Shown one piece after another: positions 24,360-33,327 of a stretch of DNA of 64,000 nucleotides. The DNA lies in contig JALNXD010000004.1 in NCBI GenBank assembly GCA_023230565.1, positions 51,562 to 115,561 on the forward strand, written 5' to 3'. Numbering within the stretch: position 1 is the first letter of the stretch; each line of letters begins with the position of its first letter. The DNA comes from Syntrophales bacterium. GTDB lineage: Bacteria > Desulfobacterota > Syntrophia > Syntrophales > UBA2210. Position numbers and translations under genes: made by a program. The notes beneath the pieces are model-generated. The model was not told the origin of the DNA and ran no database searches. It was given only the letters and a program-made list of their open reading frames with translations.

Positions 24360-27300
24360 ATGAGAAAGGGGAAAAAGATCGGTCTCTGGATCGGAGGCGT
24401 CATCGGCATTGTGCTTGTCCTTTTCGTAATCGCCATGATTGCCATGCCGCTTGTGATCGACCGGCAGGATATAAAGAATAAAATAGCGAGCAGGCTTTCG
24501 CAAGAGCTGGGGGGCGAAGTAGAATTCGGGGCTATCCGTACTTCCTTCTTTCCGCCGAAAGGCGAGATTTCGAACCTGCGCCTGAGGCTGTCTGTCATAG
24601 ACGGCGCCGTCGAATCAGTAAGGGCGGACCTGAAAATATTGCCTCTCTTTACGGGAAAGGTGAGAATAGGAGAGATTTTCATAAGAGAACCCGATCTCAC
24701 GATCGCGCTTCCCGCAATAACGATGGAGACGGGCGAAGCGCCCCGGAAAGGGGAAAACGGGGGAATTCAGAAAAAAGTGAAGGAGCTGCTCGGCCGGATC
24801 GAAGAGCGGATGCCCGATGCGACGATACGGATAAGAAACGGGACCATAGTATTGACGGAAGAAGAGGAACCGCTGTACCGGTTTCAACACGTAGCGGCCC
24901 GCATTGAAACGCCCCCCGGAAGGCTGGCGGTCGATATTTCTTCGCGGGCAAATATCTGGAAATCGATGACCGTAAAAGGGGCCGTCGAAGCGGACGGGTC
25001 GAAAGCCACAGGAACCATCGAAATAGCGGAACTACAGCTGCAATCCCTGGCACGCTACTTCGCTCCCGCCGCAGCGAACACATTCCCGTCGGCGCTCCTG
25101 ACCTTCAAGTCCGATCTGGAGACCCCGGATTTCAAATCGGTGCAGGGTGCCCTGGAAGGCCGCGCCCGCCATGAAAAAATACCCTATCCTGTGGAAGTCT
25201 CAAAGGCCCGCTTTTTCTATGACCCTCAACAATTGACGATCGGCGATTTTAAATTGAATACCGGAGAATCGTCGCTTGCGGTTTCATCGGCCCGCATCGG
25301 CCTTACGGGGGAAAAGACGCTGAAAGTCGAATCGACCTCGGCCGATCTCTCTATGGACACGCTCCTTGCATGGGCGGTGCCGATGCTCTCACCAGTCGAA
25401 GGGATCGAGAAATTCGCAGCCGAGTATAAGGATATGAAAGGGAGAGTTCTTTTATCGTCGGTGGACATTTCCGGTCCGCTGGCGGCGCCCTCCGAGTGGG
25501 ACATATCGGGAAAGGTCAGCCTGGAAAACATCGTTTTCAGCATAAAGGAACTGCCGGCACCTGTGCGGATTGCAGCAGGCGCTTTCGAAGGGACGCGCGG
25601 GCGGATATCCTTCGAAATTAAAAATGCGGCCCTTATGGAATCGAATTTTTCCCTTTCCGGCCATATCGAAGATCCCGGCGCCGAGACAGCCCTGATCGAT
25701 CTTTCGGCCGCCGGCGACATCGGTCCCGGAGCGGTTCAGTGGTTAACGAAAAGGTTTGACCTGCCCGAACAGATTACTTCGCTGCGAGGCGCCTTCAGAA
25801 TTGCGGAACTGAATGTGAAGGGGCCGGTGGCGAAACCGAAGGAACTCGCCTACAGCGGAAAAGGCGCCTTTGATTCTGTCATTGTGGAAACGACGCGCTT
25901 TCCTGATGCCGTTACCGTCGAAAGCGGCGAATTTGCCGTGACGCCGGCCGTTCTCACAGTGAAGGGCGTCAGGGTTGCCGCTCAAGGCTCTTCGATGACC
26001 CTTTCGGGCAGCGCAAAGGGTTATTCGGATGGGACCCCCCTGCTCGAATTCGTCTTCAACGGCCTGCTAAGCGAGAAAACGGCCGCCTGGCTGAAGGCCG
26101 AGGATTATCTGTCTCCCTGGGCCAGAATCGATGCCCCCATTGCCCTATCGGGCGGACGACTGCTGTGGGGCGCCGGAACCAAAAGGGTTGAAGCCGTTCT
26201 TACCAAAAAGGAAGATCTGAGGATCGCCTTCGATATTGAAATGGCGCCGCAGAAAATAATTGTCCGCACGTTGACCATCGATGATCCCGAATCGAGCGTC
26301 AGAATGACGGCAGTATTGAGAGAAGACGTCTACGAAACCGAGTACAAAGGTCACCTCACACAAGGAACCCTGCGGAAACTGATACAGGGGAGAGAGGATT
26401 TGATCGGCTGGACGAAAGGGGATTTTAAACTGCATGTATCCAGGCAAAAGCCTTCCGAATCCCGCGTAACGGGTACGATCCAGGTAGGAGGTTTTGCCTA
26501 TGGCGAAGATCTGAAGGCCCCTGTGCAGGTGCGGGAATTATCCATTACAGGAGATGGATCCTCCTCGATCCGGATCGATTCGGCCGGTTTCACCTGGAGG
26601 CAAACCGACATCGATCTGAAGGGAAGAATCGGCTTTTCCCCCGAGAAAATCGTTCTCGATCTTGTGGCGGCGACAGGGGGGTTCGATTGGGAAAAGGTCA
26701 GAAAAATAGCACGCGAAGAAGGAGAAGCGGGAGAAAAGTCCGGGAAGGGCGCCGAAGGGGCGACGGGAATCCTTGATAAATTGAACATCGAAGGCAAGGT
26801 GGCGCTCATGGCGGATTACTTCAAATACGACGATCTTACCTGGAGGCCCTTTCATGCGGTGGCAAATCTGGAGGGCAATCGCCTGAGGATCGATCTTGAC
26901 GAAGGATCCCTCTGCGGCATTCAAATGGATGCCGCAGCCAGGGTCGCTCCCGATCCGATGCGCCTGGAAGCCGAAGCGAAAGCAAAAGAGCAAGAGCTCG
27001 CGTCCGTTTTGAACTGCTTTCTTGAAAACAGGCTCATGACCGGTGACATGGATCTGACCGGCCGGATCACGGCTAAGGGCATTTCGCAAAACTTCTTCGA
27101 AAATTTGCAGGGGCGATTCAAATTGACCGCCGAGGACGGGCGCATTTTCAGATTCGGGCTTCTGGCAAAAATCCTTGCCGTGGTGAACATCACGGAAATT
27201 CTCAAAGGGCAGGCGCCCGATCTGACCGGGGCAGGATTCGGCTATACAACCGCCCAGGCATCGGGAGTGATCGAAAACGGGGTCGTTACACTGGAAGAGA

Positions 27301-27623
27301 CCTTTATCGACGGAAAATCGATTGACCTGGCATTCACGGGAAACCTGAACATTCCCGAAAAGAAGATCGACCTCACAGTACTGGTGACGCCCTTGAAGAC
27401 GGTCGATACCATTATCGAGATGATCCCCATCATCGGCCATATAGCCGGCAAGAATTTTATGGCCATCCCTGTCCGGGTCAGCGGCGATTTATCCAATCCT
27501 GCGGTTACGCCGATGTCGCCCACCGCCGTCGGCAGGGGCCTGCTGGGCGTCCTTGAAAGAACGCTCAAGCTGCCCGTGAAAGTGGTTCAGCCCTTTCTCC
27601 CCGATGAAAAGCAAAATGAATAG
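24360..27623 (+). CDS. AsmA family protein
   Basis: 1087 residues, long for an AsmA protein. An N-terminal membrane anchor (about 6-33) is followed by 'IDRQDIKNKIASRLSQELGGEVEFGAIRTSFFPPKGEISNLRLRLS', the AsmA entry motif, a long beta-rich repetitive middle, and the AsmA-like C terminus 'TGDMDLTGRITAKGISQNFFENLQGRFKLTAEDGRIFRFGLL...ILKGQAPDLTGAGFGYTTAQASGVIENGVVTLEETFIDGKSIDLAFTGNLNIPEKKIDL' near 895-1010. AsmA/TamB/YhdP-like proteins bridge the periplasm and probably move phospholipids to the outer membrane. It lies 31 bp upstream of the ergothioneine synthase gene, so they may share a promoter by chance. Confidence 0.88.
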   Translation: MRKGKKIGLWIGGVIGIVLVLFVIAMIAMPLVIDRQDIKNKIASRLSQELGGEVEFGAIRTSFFPPKGEISNLRLRLSVIDGAVESVRADLKILPLFTGKVRIGEIFIREPDLTIALPAITMETGEAPRKGENGGIQKKVKELLGRIEERMPDATIRIRNGTIVLTEEEEPLYRFQHVAARIETPPGRLAVDISSRANIWKSMTVKGAVEADGSKATGTIEIAELQLQSLARYFAPAAANTFPSALLTFKSDLETPDFKSVQGALEGRARHEKIPYPVEVSKARFFYDPQQLTIGDFKLNTGESSLAVSSARIGLTGEKTLKVESTSADLSMDTLLAWAVPMLSPVEGIEKFAAEYKDMKGRVLLSSVDISGPLAAPSEWDISGKVSLENIVFSIKELPAPVRIAAGAFEGTRGRISFEIKNAALMESNFSLSGHIEDPGAETALIDLSAAGDIGPGAVQWLTKRFDLPEQITSLRGAFRIAELNVKGPVAKPKELAYSGKGAFDSVIVETTRFPDAVTVESGEFAVTPAVLTVKGVRVAAQGSSMTLSGSAKGYSDGTPLLEFVFNGLLSEKTAAWLKAEDYLSPWARIDAPIALSGGRLLWGAGTKRVEAVLTKKEDLRIAFDIEMAPQKIIVRTLTIDDPESSVRMTAVLREDVYETEYKGHLTQGTLRKLIQGREDLIGWTKGDFKLHVSRQKPSESRVTGTIQVGGFAYGEDLKAPVQVRELSITGDGSSSIRIDSAGFTWRQTDIDLKGRIGFSPEKIVLDLVAATGGFDWEKVRKIAREEGEAGEKSGKGAEGATGILDKLNIEGKVALMADYFKYDDLTWRPFHAVANLEGNRLRIDLDEGSLCGIQMDAAARVAPDPMRLEAEAKAKEQELASVLNCFLENRLMTGDMDLTGRITAKGISQNFFENLQGRFKLTAEDGRIFRFGLLAKILAVVNITEILKGQAPDLTGAGFGYTTAQASGVIENGVVTLEETFIDGKSIDLAFTGNLNIPEKKIDLTVLVTPLKTVDTIIEMIPIIGHIAGKNFMAIPVRVSGDLSNPAVTPMSPTAVGRGLLGVLERTLKLPVKVVQPFLPDEKQNE

Positions 27624-27654
27624 GAGATGTAAGTTCTGAATGAGGAGGATTTAG

Positions 27655-30600
27655 TTGTCAATGCCGTTAAAAAAGAGGGCGCTTTGCGGTCTTTGTTCGG
27701 CTGGCTGCTGGATTGAGGTTGATCTTGACGATCACGGAAAGATTGCCTCCGTCTCGCCCGACAGTGATTCTCCGTATGGCATGCTCTGCCGGATCGGCGA
27801 AATGTCGGACAAGATTGTCTATTCAAAAAACCGCCTGCAGTATCCGATGCGGCGCATAGGAGAGAAGGGTACCTTCAAGTTCGAGCGCATTTCCTGGGAC
27901 GAGGCATACGAGATGATTGTGAAGCGGCTGTACGAGGTCAAAGCGGAATCGGGCCCCGAGTCACTCGCGGTCTATACCGGAAGCGGCAGTTTCGAGCTTG
28001 CGCTCTGCGATTTTTTTCAACCTGCCGGTGTGGCGGTCTCTTCGGCCTCGAGCGTCCTTTTTCCCTTCGGGTGTCCGAATACGCTCGGCGTGGGCGCCCT
28101 CTGTTACGTGTCTTTTGCCATGATCGCCCCCCATGTCACCATGGGAGGGATGCTGATCGATATGTTCTCCGATATCGAGAATGCCGAACTCATTGTCATC
28201 TGGGGAAAGAATCCGGCCTCCCACTGCCCCCCGGTGGATTTCGCCAGGATCGAGAAGGCCCATAAGAGAGGCTCCCGGATAATCGTCATAGATCCGCGCC
28301 GGACGCTTTTTGCAAAATATCCGAACGCACAATGGATACCCATTCGGCCCGGGACGGACGGCGCCCTTGCCCTTTCGCTGTGCCAGGTCATGATCGAAGA
28401 AGAAATGACAGACGAAGGCTTCGCCCGCAACTGGACTGCCGGTTATGACGATTTTGTCCGCCACGTGCAGCATTACAGGCCTGAAGTGACAGAAAGAATA
28501 ACGGGAATTCCCGCAACCGATATTGTCGATCTGGCCCGGTCCATAGCCGGGGCGAAAGGGGCGGCACCGGTCATGTACAGCGGTCTTGAATACAGTGACG
28601 GTGCCGTGCAGGCCATACGGGCGGTCTTCACCGCCTGGGCCCTTGCAGGGCAGCTCGATCGTCCGGGAGGATACTGCTTTCAAATGCGGCAGAATCGATT
28701 TCCGATCAACAAGAAAGGACTTGTCGCAAATCCCGATCCGCGAAAGGCGGCAGGCGCAAATGATTTTCCGGTGTATACGAAATACCGCGGAGAGTTTCAT
28801 GCCGGTATTCTTCCCCGGGCGGTTCTGGAGGGGAGGCCCTATCCGATACGCCTTCTCATAAGCCTTGGCGCTTCGATCATAAATTCGTGGCCCCAGTCGG
28901 ATATCTGGAGGAAGACCCTTGCAGCGCTCGATTTTCTGGTCTGTATCGACCGGCAGCTGACGGCCGATGCGGCGTATGCCGATATCCTCCTGCCAGCCGC
29001 CACCTATTACGAGATAGAATCCTACATGGTATACGGCTCGGTGTTCCGGATCAGGGAGCGGGTCATCGATCCGGTGGGTGATGCCCGGAACGACTTTTTC
29101 ATCATGGCAGAACTGGCCCGACGTCTCGGCTACGGGCATCTATACCCGCAGAACGAGGAGGAACTTTTGACGAGGGCACTTGAGGGTTCGGGTTTTACTC
29201 TCGAAGATGTTAGAAGATCAGGAGGCAGTGTCCGCATTCCCGAAGTCATGATGGAATACAGGAAGTGGGAAAAGGGGCTTCTCCGCAACGACGGCCGTCC
29301 GGGATTCGAAACGCCGTCGGGAAAATTCGAAATCGCCTCTTCCGTTCTCGAAGAACACGGTTATGACCCGCTTCCGGTCTATACTGAACCGGGGGAAAGT
29401 CCGCGTTCCCGCCCGGATCTGGCCGAAAAGTTCCCACTGGTCTTCAATTCGGGGGCGAGAACGACCATCGATCTCCATGGACTGAACCAGAGCGCGCCGG
29501 AGCTGCTAAAGGAAAATCCCCTTCCGACGGTTCTCATCAATGCCCGTGATGCCGAAAAAAGGAATATAACGAACGGTGACCGCATCAACATAAAAACACA
29601 AAGAGGCCGGATTTCCATGTATGCTGCCGTAACGGAGGATATTGTCGAGGGCGCAGTAGAGGCCAGCGGCATGGGGGGCAGTCCCCTGGGGAACAGGGCC
29701 TGGCAGAACGCCAATATCAACGAACTGACCGATCTGGCCCGCTTCGATCCTATTTCGGGATTTCCGGTTTATAAGGCGCTTCTTTGCGAAATCGAGAAGG
29801 GAGAAGGGAGGAGCCGAAAACACCTGAAAAGGGCCAAAGAATACCGGCCCGATCATCGGGTTGAAACAAGCAGCAGGGCACGCCTCATTTATATGGACCA
29901 TAATGCGACGTCGCCGCTGGATCCGCAGGTGATCGATGCAATGACGGGCTTTTTCCGATGCCACGGCAATCCTTCAAGCCTCTATGATCTTGGCGTGGAA
30001 AGCAAAAAGGCACTGGAAGGAGCCCGCAGAAGCCTCGCTTTGCTCATCAACTGCACCCCCCGGAGGATTACCTTTACCAGCGGCGGCTCCGAAGCCAATA
30101 ATTTGGCCATCAAAGGCGCGGCCTTTGCCGTGAATCATTGTCCGAAGCGCATCGTTACATCGGCAATCGAGCACCCTTCTGTAATAAATGCAATGAAACA
30201 GCTGGAGCGTCTGGGCTTTGACGTTGTCTATCTGAAGCCCAACAGATCCGGTGTAATACCGGTATCCGATTTCAAGGCCGCACTCGACTGCCGTACCTGC
30301 ATGGCCAGTATAATGATGGCAAACAACGAAACGGGGGTCATCCAGCCCATCGCTGAATTTGCCGGTATCGCTTCTGAAAGAGGAGTGATCTTTCATAGCG
30401 ATGCGGTGCAGGCGACAGGCAAGATTCCCGTTGACGTAAAATCGCTCGGGGTCGACCTGCTTACGATTTCGGGCCATAAATTTAACGGACCCAAGGGGAC
30501 AGGAGCGCTGTATGTGCGCGAAGGAGTCTTTCTGGAGCCTCTTATCGCAGGCGGAGGACAGGAGAGGGGGCTCAGGGCCGGAACGGAAAACGTGCCGGCC

Positions 30601-31035
30601 CTGGTCGGCCTGGGAAAGGCTGCCGAAAAGGCGTCAGGGAATTTCGGGTGGATGGAACAGGTGCAGATGCTCAGGGATATGCTTGAAGAGGGTGTGCTGG
30701 CCCTGATCTCCGGGTCCTTCAGAAACGGCAATGGGACCGGACGTCTGCCGAATACCGCGTCAATCACCCTGCCCGGAATCCGGGGAGAATCGCTGGTAAT
30801 GGCACTGAACCGCAAAGGCATCGCCCTTTCTTCCGGTTCGGCATGCCATGCCGGTTCTCCCGATCCGTCTCATGCACTGCTGGCGATGGGCCTCAGCGTA
30901 GAAGAGGCGCACTGCACGGTGCGCTTTTCCCTGGGGATGGGAAATACGGCTGAGGAAGTGGAGGCGGTGCTCGAGGCAGTAGAGGAGGCTGTGGTCACGC
31001 AGAGGCCGCAGATTCGTTTCGTGTCCTGCAGATAG
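27655..31035 (+). CDS. Metallopterin-dependent ergothioneine synthase (molybdopterin oxidoreductase-cysteine desulfurase fusion)
   Basis: 1126 residues in two modules. The N module (about 1-720) has Fe-S Cys11, Cys14, Cys18 and Cys45, the molybdopterin-family fold, and Cys150 in 'GVGALCYVS' at the metal-ligand position. The C module (from about 743) is a NifS-like PLP cysteine desulfurase: 'MDHNATSPLDPQV', PLP Lys942 in 'SGHKFNGPKG' and catalytic Cys1064 in 'SSGSACHAG'. This fusion is known from Caldithrix abyssi, where it moves sulfur from cysteine onto trimethylhistidine under anaerobic conditions. The neighbouring egtD supplies that substrate, supporting the call. TTG 27655 sits 6 nt after GGAGG; ATG 27661 is the alternative. 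Confidence 0.9.
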   Translation: MSMPLKKRALCGLCSAGCWIEVDLDDHGKIASVSPDSDSPYGMLCRIGEMSDKIVYSKNRLQYPMRRIGEKGTFKFERISWDEAYEMIVKRLYEVKAESGPESLAVYTGSGSFELALCDFFQPAGVAVSSASSVLFPFGCPNTLGVGALCYVSFAMIAPHVTMGGMLIDMFSDIENAELIVIWGKNPASHCPPVDFARIEKAHKRGSRIIVIDPRRTLFAKYPNAQWIPIRPGTDGALALSLCQVMIEEEMTDEGFARNWTAGYDDFVRHVQHYRPEVTERITGIPATDIVDLARSIAGAKGAAPVMYSGLEYSDGAVQAIRAVFTAWALAGQLDRPGGYCFQMRQNRFPINKKGLVANPDPRKAAGANDFPVYTKYRGEFHAGILPRAVLEGRPYPIRLLISLGASIINSWPQSDIWRKTLAALDFLVCIDRQLTADAAYADILLPAATYYEIESYMVYGSVFRIRERVIDPVGDARNDFFIMAELARRLGYGHLYPQNEEELLTRALEGSGFTLEDVRRSGGSVRIPEVMMEYRKWEKGLLRNDGRPGFETPSGKFEIASSVLEEHGYDPLPVYTEPGESPRSRPDLAEKFPLVFNSGARTTIDLHGLNQSAPELLKENPLPTVLINARDAEKRNITNGDRINIKTQRGRISMYAAVTEDIVEGAVEASGMGGSPLGNRAWQNANINELTDLARFDPISGFPVYKALLCEIEKGEGRSRKHLKRAKEYRPDHRVETSSRARLIYMDHNATSPLDPQVIDAMTGFFRCHGNPSSLYDLGVESKKALEGARRSLALLINCTPRRITFTSGGSEANNLAIKGAAFAVNHCPKRIVTSAIEHPSVINAMKQLERLGFDVVYLKPNRSGVIPVSDFKAALDCRTCMASIMMANNETGVIQPIAEFAGIASERGVIFHSDAVQATGKIPVDVKSLGVDLLTISGHKFNGPKGTGALYVREGVFLEPLIAGGGQERGLRAGTENVPALVGLGKAAEKASGNFGWMEQVQMLRDMLEEGVLALISGSFRNGNGTGRLPNTASITLPGIRGESLVMALNRKGIALSSGSACHAGSPDPSHALLAMGLSVEEAHCTVRFSLGMGNTAEEVEAVLEAVEEAVVTQRPQIRFVSCR

Positions 31036-31124
31036 GCAGTGTTTGCCGCGCTTCCAATCTGCGGAAGAAGGAAACACAGGTGCTCCTGCGAGGTAAGAAT
31101 AAAAGGGGCCGATGAGGCATAAAT

Positions 31125-32183
31125 ATGATGGAAATGGAATCATCAGTTTTGTTGAAGAAAAAACGGCGGCCAGGGTGTAAAATCCTGACCAGTGCAGATT
31201 TGCATAAAGAAAGGCAGCGCCGGCAGTTTGCTCTCGATGTCGGCCTCGGTCTTTCCCGGCGTCCGAAGGCGCTTCCCTGCAAATACATCTACGACAGCCG
31301 GGGCTTTGAATTGTATCAGAAGATTACCGGGCTTCAGGAATACTACCTGACCAATTGCGAACTTGAGATCCTGGAGCGCTGTAAAGATGATTTCTGCAAC
31401 ACCTTCGGTCCCTTCCGGTTCAATCTTGTCGAACTCGGCGCCGGCGATGGAGAAAAGACCGGTATACTGCTCGATGCCTTTTGCAGGCAGGGTCTCGATT
31501 TCCGCTATATTCCGATCGACATCAGCGAAAGGGCCATGAGGGAATTAATCGACAGCATGGACCACGGATGCCGGAATCTCGAAATCGAAGGTCTGATTGC
31601 CGAATATTTCGACGGCCTTCATTATCTTTCCCGGCAGTTGCAGGATGTAAGAATTAAAAATCTGTTATTGTTTCTGGGATCAACTATCGGCAACTTCAAA
31701 TCAGCCGAAGCGGAGTCATTTGTGTGCAATCTCTGGAATCTGCTGAATGATGGAGATTATGTCCTGATCGGTTTCGACCTGAAAAAGGATGCCGGGACGA
31801 TGATCCGGGCCTACAACGATTCACAGGGAGTCACGTCCGATTTCAACCGCAACCTCCTTTACCGCATAAACAGGGAGCTGGGAGGGGAATTCGATCCCGC
31901 CGCGTTCGATTATTTCAGCACCTATAATGCCGCCTCGGGAGCGGTTGAGAGTTTTCTTATAAGCAGGAAATCGCAAAATATTTACATCAGGGATCTCGGC
32001 CATTCCTTTGCTTTCGAACCCTGGGAAGCAATCCATACCGAATCGTCCCATAAGTATTCGGAATCTGAAATCGGAATACTTGCTGAAACCTTCGGATTTG
32101 AAATCGTGTATCAGGGTTTTGATTCGGAACATTTTTTTGTCGACTCCCTTTGGAAGGTCGTAAAAAACGGAAGGCGCCTTTAG
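31125..32183 (+). CDS. egtD: Histidine N-alpha-methyltransferase EgtD
   Basis: 352 residues, close to characterised EgtD (about 320). It makes hercynine (trimethylhistidine) from histidine with three SAM. Seen: 'KYIYDSRGFELYQKITGLQEYYLTNCELEIL' (about 49-80), SAM motif 'LVELGAGDGEKTGILL', 'PIDISERAM', 'LLFLGSTIGNF' (EgtD-typical), 'VLIGFDLKKD', and 'IHTESSHKYSE'. It begins 90 bp after the metallopterin ergothioneine synthase on the same strand, with GAGG before the ATG, so the two make ergothioneine together without the O2-dependent EgtB. No EanB rhodanese is present nearby. Confidence 0.93.
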   Translation: MMEMESSVLLKKKRRPGCKILTSADLHKERQRRQFALDVGLGLSRRPKALPCKYIYDSRGFELYQKITGLQEYYLTNCELEILERCKDDFCNTFGPFRFNLVELGAGDGEKTGILLDAFCRQGLDFRYIPIDISERAMRELIDSMDHGCRNLEIEGLIAEYFDGLHYLSRQLQDVRIKNLLLFLGSTIGNFKSAEAESFVCNLWNLLNDGDYVLIGFDLKKDAGTMIRAYNDSQGVTSDFNRNLLYRINRELGGEFDPAAFDYFSTYNAASGAVESFLISRKSQNIYIRDLGHSFAFEPWEAIHTESSHKYSESEIGILAETFGFEIVYQGFDSEHFFVDSLWKVVKNGRRL

Positions 32184-32402
32184 AGCGAAGCGCACCGGCG
32201 CCGTATAAAATCGCAAGAATGCGAATATCGATACGTCAAAATACGAATTTTCCAGTAGAGCTTTTCAAGGGGTTCTGCGATACGATAAAAAGCGTCTGTA
32301 TTTAAACGATTTCCTGAATCGGCATTGGGCAGGGTATATTCGTGTATTCGAAACGGAAGCCGGGGTACGAGTATCAGGTAATTTAAAAAAAGGAGGAGAG
32401 TA

Positions 32403-32672
32403 ATGATGGGTTTGTTACTTAAAACGAAGGCCCGGGAAGAGGCCGAAAAGCATGCGGAAGGAAGTATTGCGAAAATTATTGAGAAGCAAACGGCAAAGCT
32501 GCCCTCCGATATGTGGCTTTGGGCAGCGCTCGGTTCAATCGGCGTTTCGCTTTATTTCGAAGTCGCCGGCAATGAAGAGAAAAGCCGTTTCGTGGGCCAA
32601 TGGGTGGCGCCGCTTCTTCTTTTCGGTATCTACAACAAAATTGTCAAAGTTGGAGGGTCGGACCGCACCTGA
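32403..32672 (+). CDS. Hypothetical small membrane protein
   Basis: 89 residues. A charged N-terminal helix ('KTKAREEAEKHAEGSIAKIIEKQTAK') precedes one or two membrane segments (about 40-56 and 66-80). No family recognised with certainty. Two ATGs (32403, 32406) follow AAAGGAGGAG at good spacing, so translation is well supported. It stands alone after a 220-bp gap with no other gene. Confidence 0.7.
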   Translation: MMGLLLKTKAREEAEKHAEGSIAKIIEKQTAKLPSDMWLWAALGSIGVSLYFEVAGNEEKSRFVGQWVAPLLLFGIYNKIVKVGGSDRT

Positions 32673-32732
32673 GGCAGACAATTGCTGAGTGGAAAATCGG
32701 GATGATGCTATACCTTCTCGTTGCTAAAAAAT

Positions 32733-32783
32733 AATTCCCCCCTTATGTAGAATAACAACTTCTCTCTTCGAAAGGGGGGAATT
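32733..32783. repeat. 12-bp inverted repeat, CCCCCC/GGGGGG
   Basis: AATTCCCCCCTT (32733-32744) pairs perfectly with AAGGGGGGAATT (32772-32783) around 27 nt. It lies between convergent genes and resembles small G/C-homopolymer palindromes seen in many Desulfobacterota genomes. It could end transcription from both sides. Confidence 0.7.
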
Positions 32784-32795
32784 GCAGGGGGTCCG

Positions 32796-33305
32796 TCATT
32801 TCAGCTTTGCAAGCGAAGCCTTGGTGAAGGCCGGAATATCGTCGGGATTCCGGCTTGAGATCAGGTTTCCATCTTCCACTACCTCCCGATCGATGAATTC
32901 GGCGCCTGCATTTTTAATGTCCTGTATGATCGATTTATAGCCGGTGATTTTCCTTCCCCTGATGACATCGGCGGTGATCAGGATCTGCGGACCGTGGCAG
33001 ATCGAAAAAACCGGTTTTCCGCTCTTTACGAAAGAGCGAGCGAAGTCTACGGCGTTTTCATTCACCCTCAGTTGATCGGGAGAATATCCCCCCGGAATCA
33101 TGAGGGCATCGAAATCTTCGACCTTTGCTTCGCTTACCGCCACGTCTATCTTGACGGGAGTCTCCTTTTTCTTTCCCCTTACCGTCGTCCCCTTCTCCAG
33201 CCCTACATGGATCAGCTCGTGCCCGGCATCGCGGAATTCCTTGGCCGGGCCGGTGTATTCAACGTCTTCAAAAAAATCGGTTATTATTACTGCTACTTTA
33301 CTCAT
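32796..33305 (-). CDS. DJ-1/PfpI family protein
   Basis: 169 residues. The PfpI/YhbO group is seen: 'KVAVIITDFFEDVEYTGPAKEFRDAGHELIHVG', the nucleophile elbow 'FSICHGPQ' (Cys about 101) and 'YKSIIQDIKNAGAEF'. Members act as general stress proteins with chaperone, glyoxalase-like or protease activity; activity varies by member. The Glu in 'FEDVEYTG' fits the partner of the reactive Cys. It lies 23 bp downstream of the ferritin-like gene on the same strand, probably cotranscribed, and its 3' end faces the small membrane protein gene. Confidence 0.9.
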   Translation of the reverse strand: MSKVAVIITDFFEDVEYTGPAKEFRDAGHELIHVGLEKGTTVRGKKKETPVKIDVAVSEAKVEDFDALMIPGGYSPDQLRVNENAVDFARSFVKSGKPVFSICHGPQILITADVIRGRKITGYKSIIQDIKNAGAEFIDREVVEDGNLISSRNPDDIPAFTKASLAKLK

Positions 33306-33327
33306 GATTCTCTCCTTTCCGTACCTG

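Noticed and set aside
27961..29139. 392-codon minus-strand frame inside the ergothioneine synthase gene
   Set aside because: Antisense shadow, no domain, His/Gly/Arg-rich composition.
32733..32783. Insertion sequence ends
   Set aside because: The inverted pair encloses only 27 nt and no transposase frame is present.
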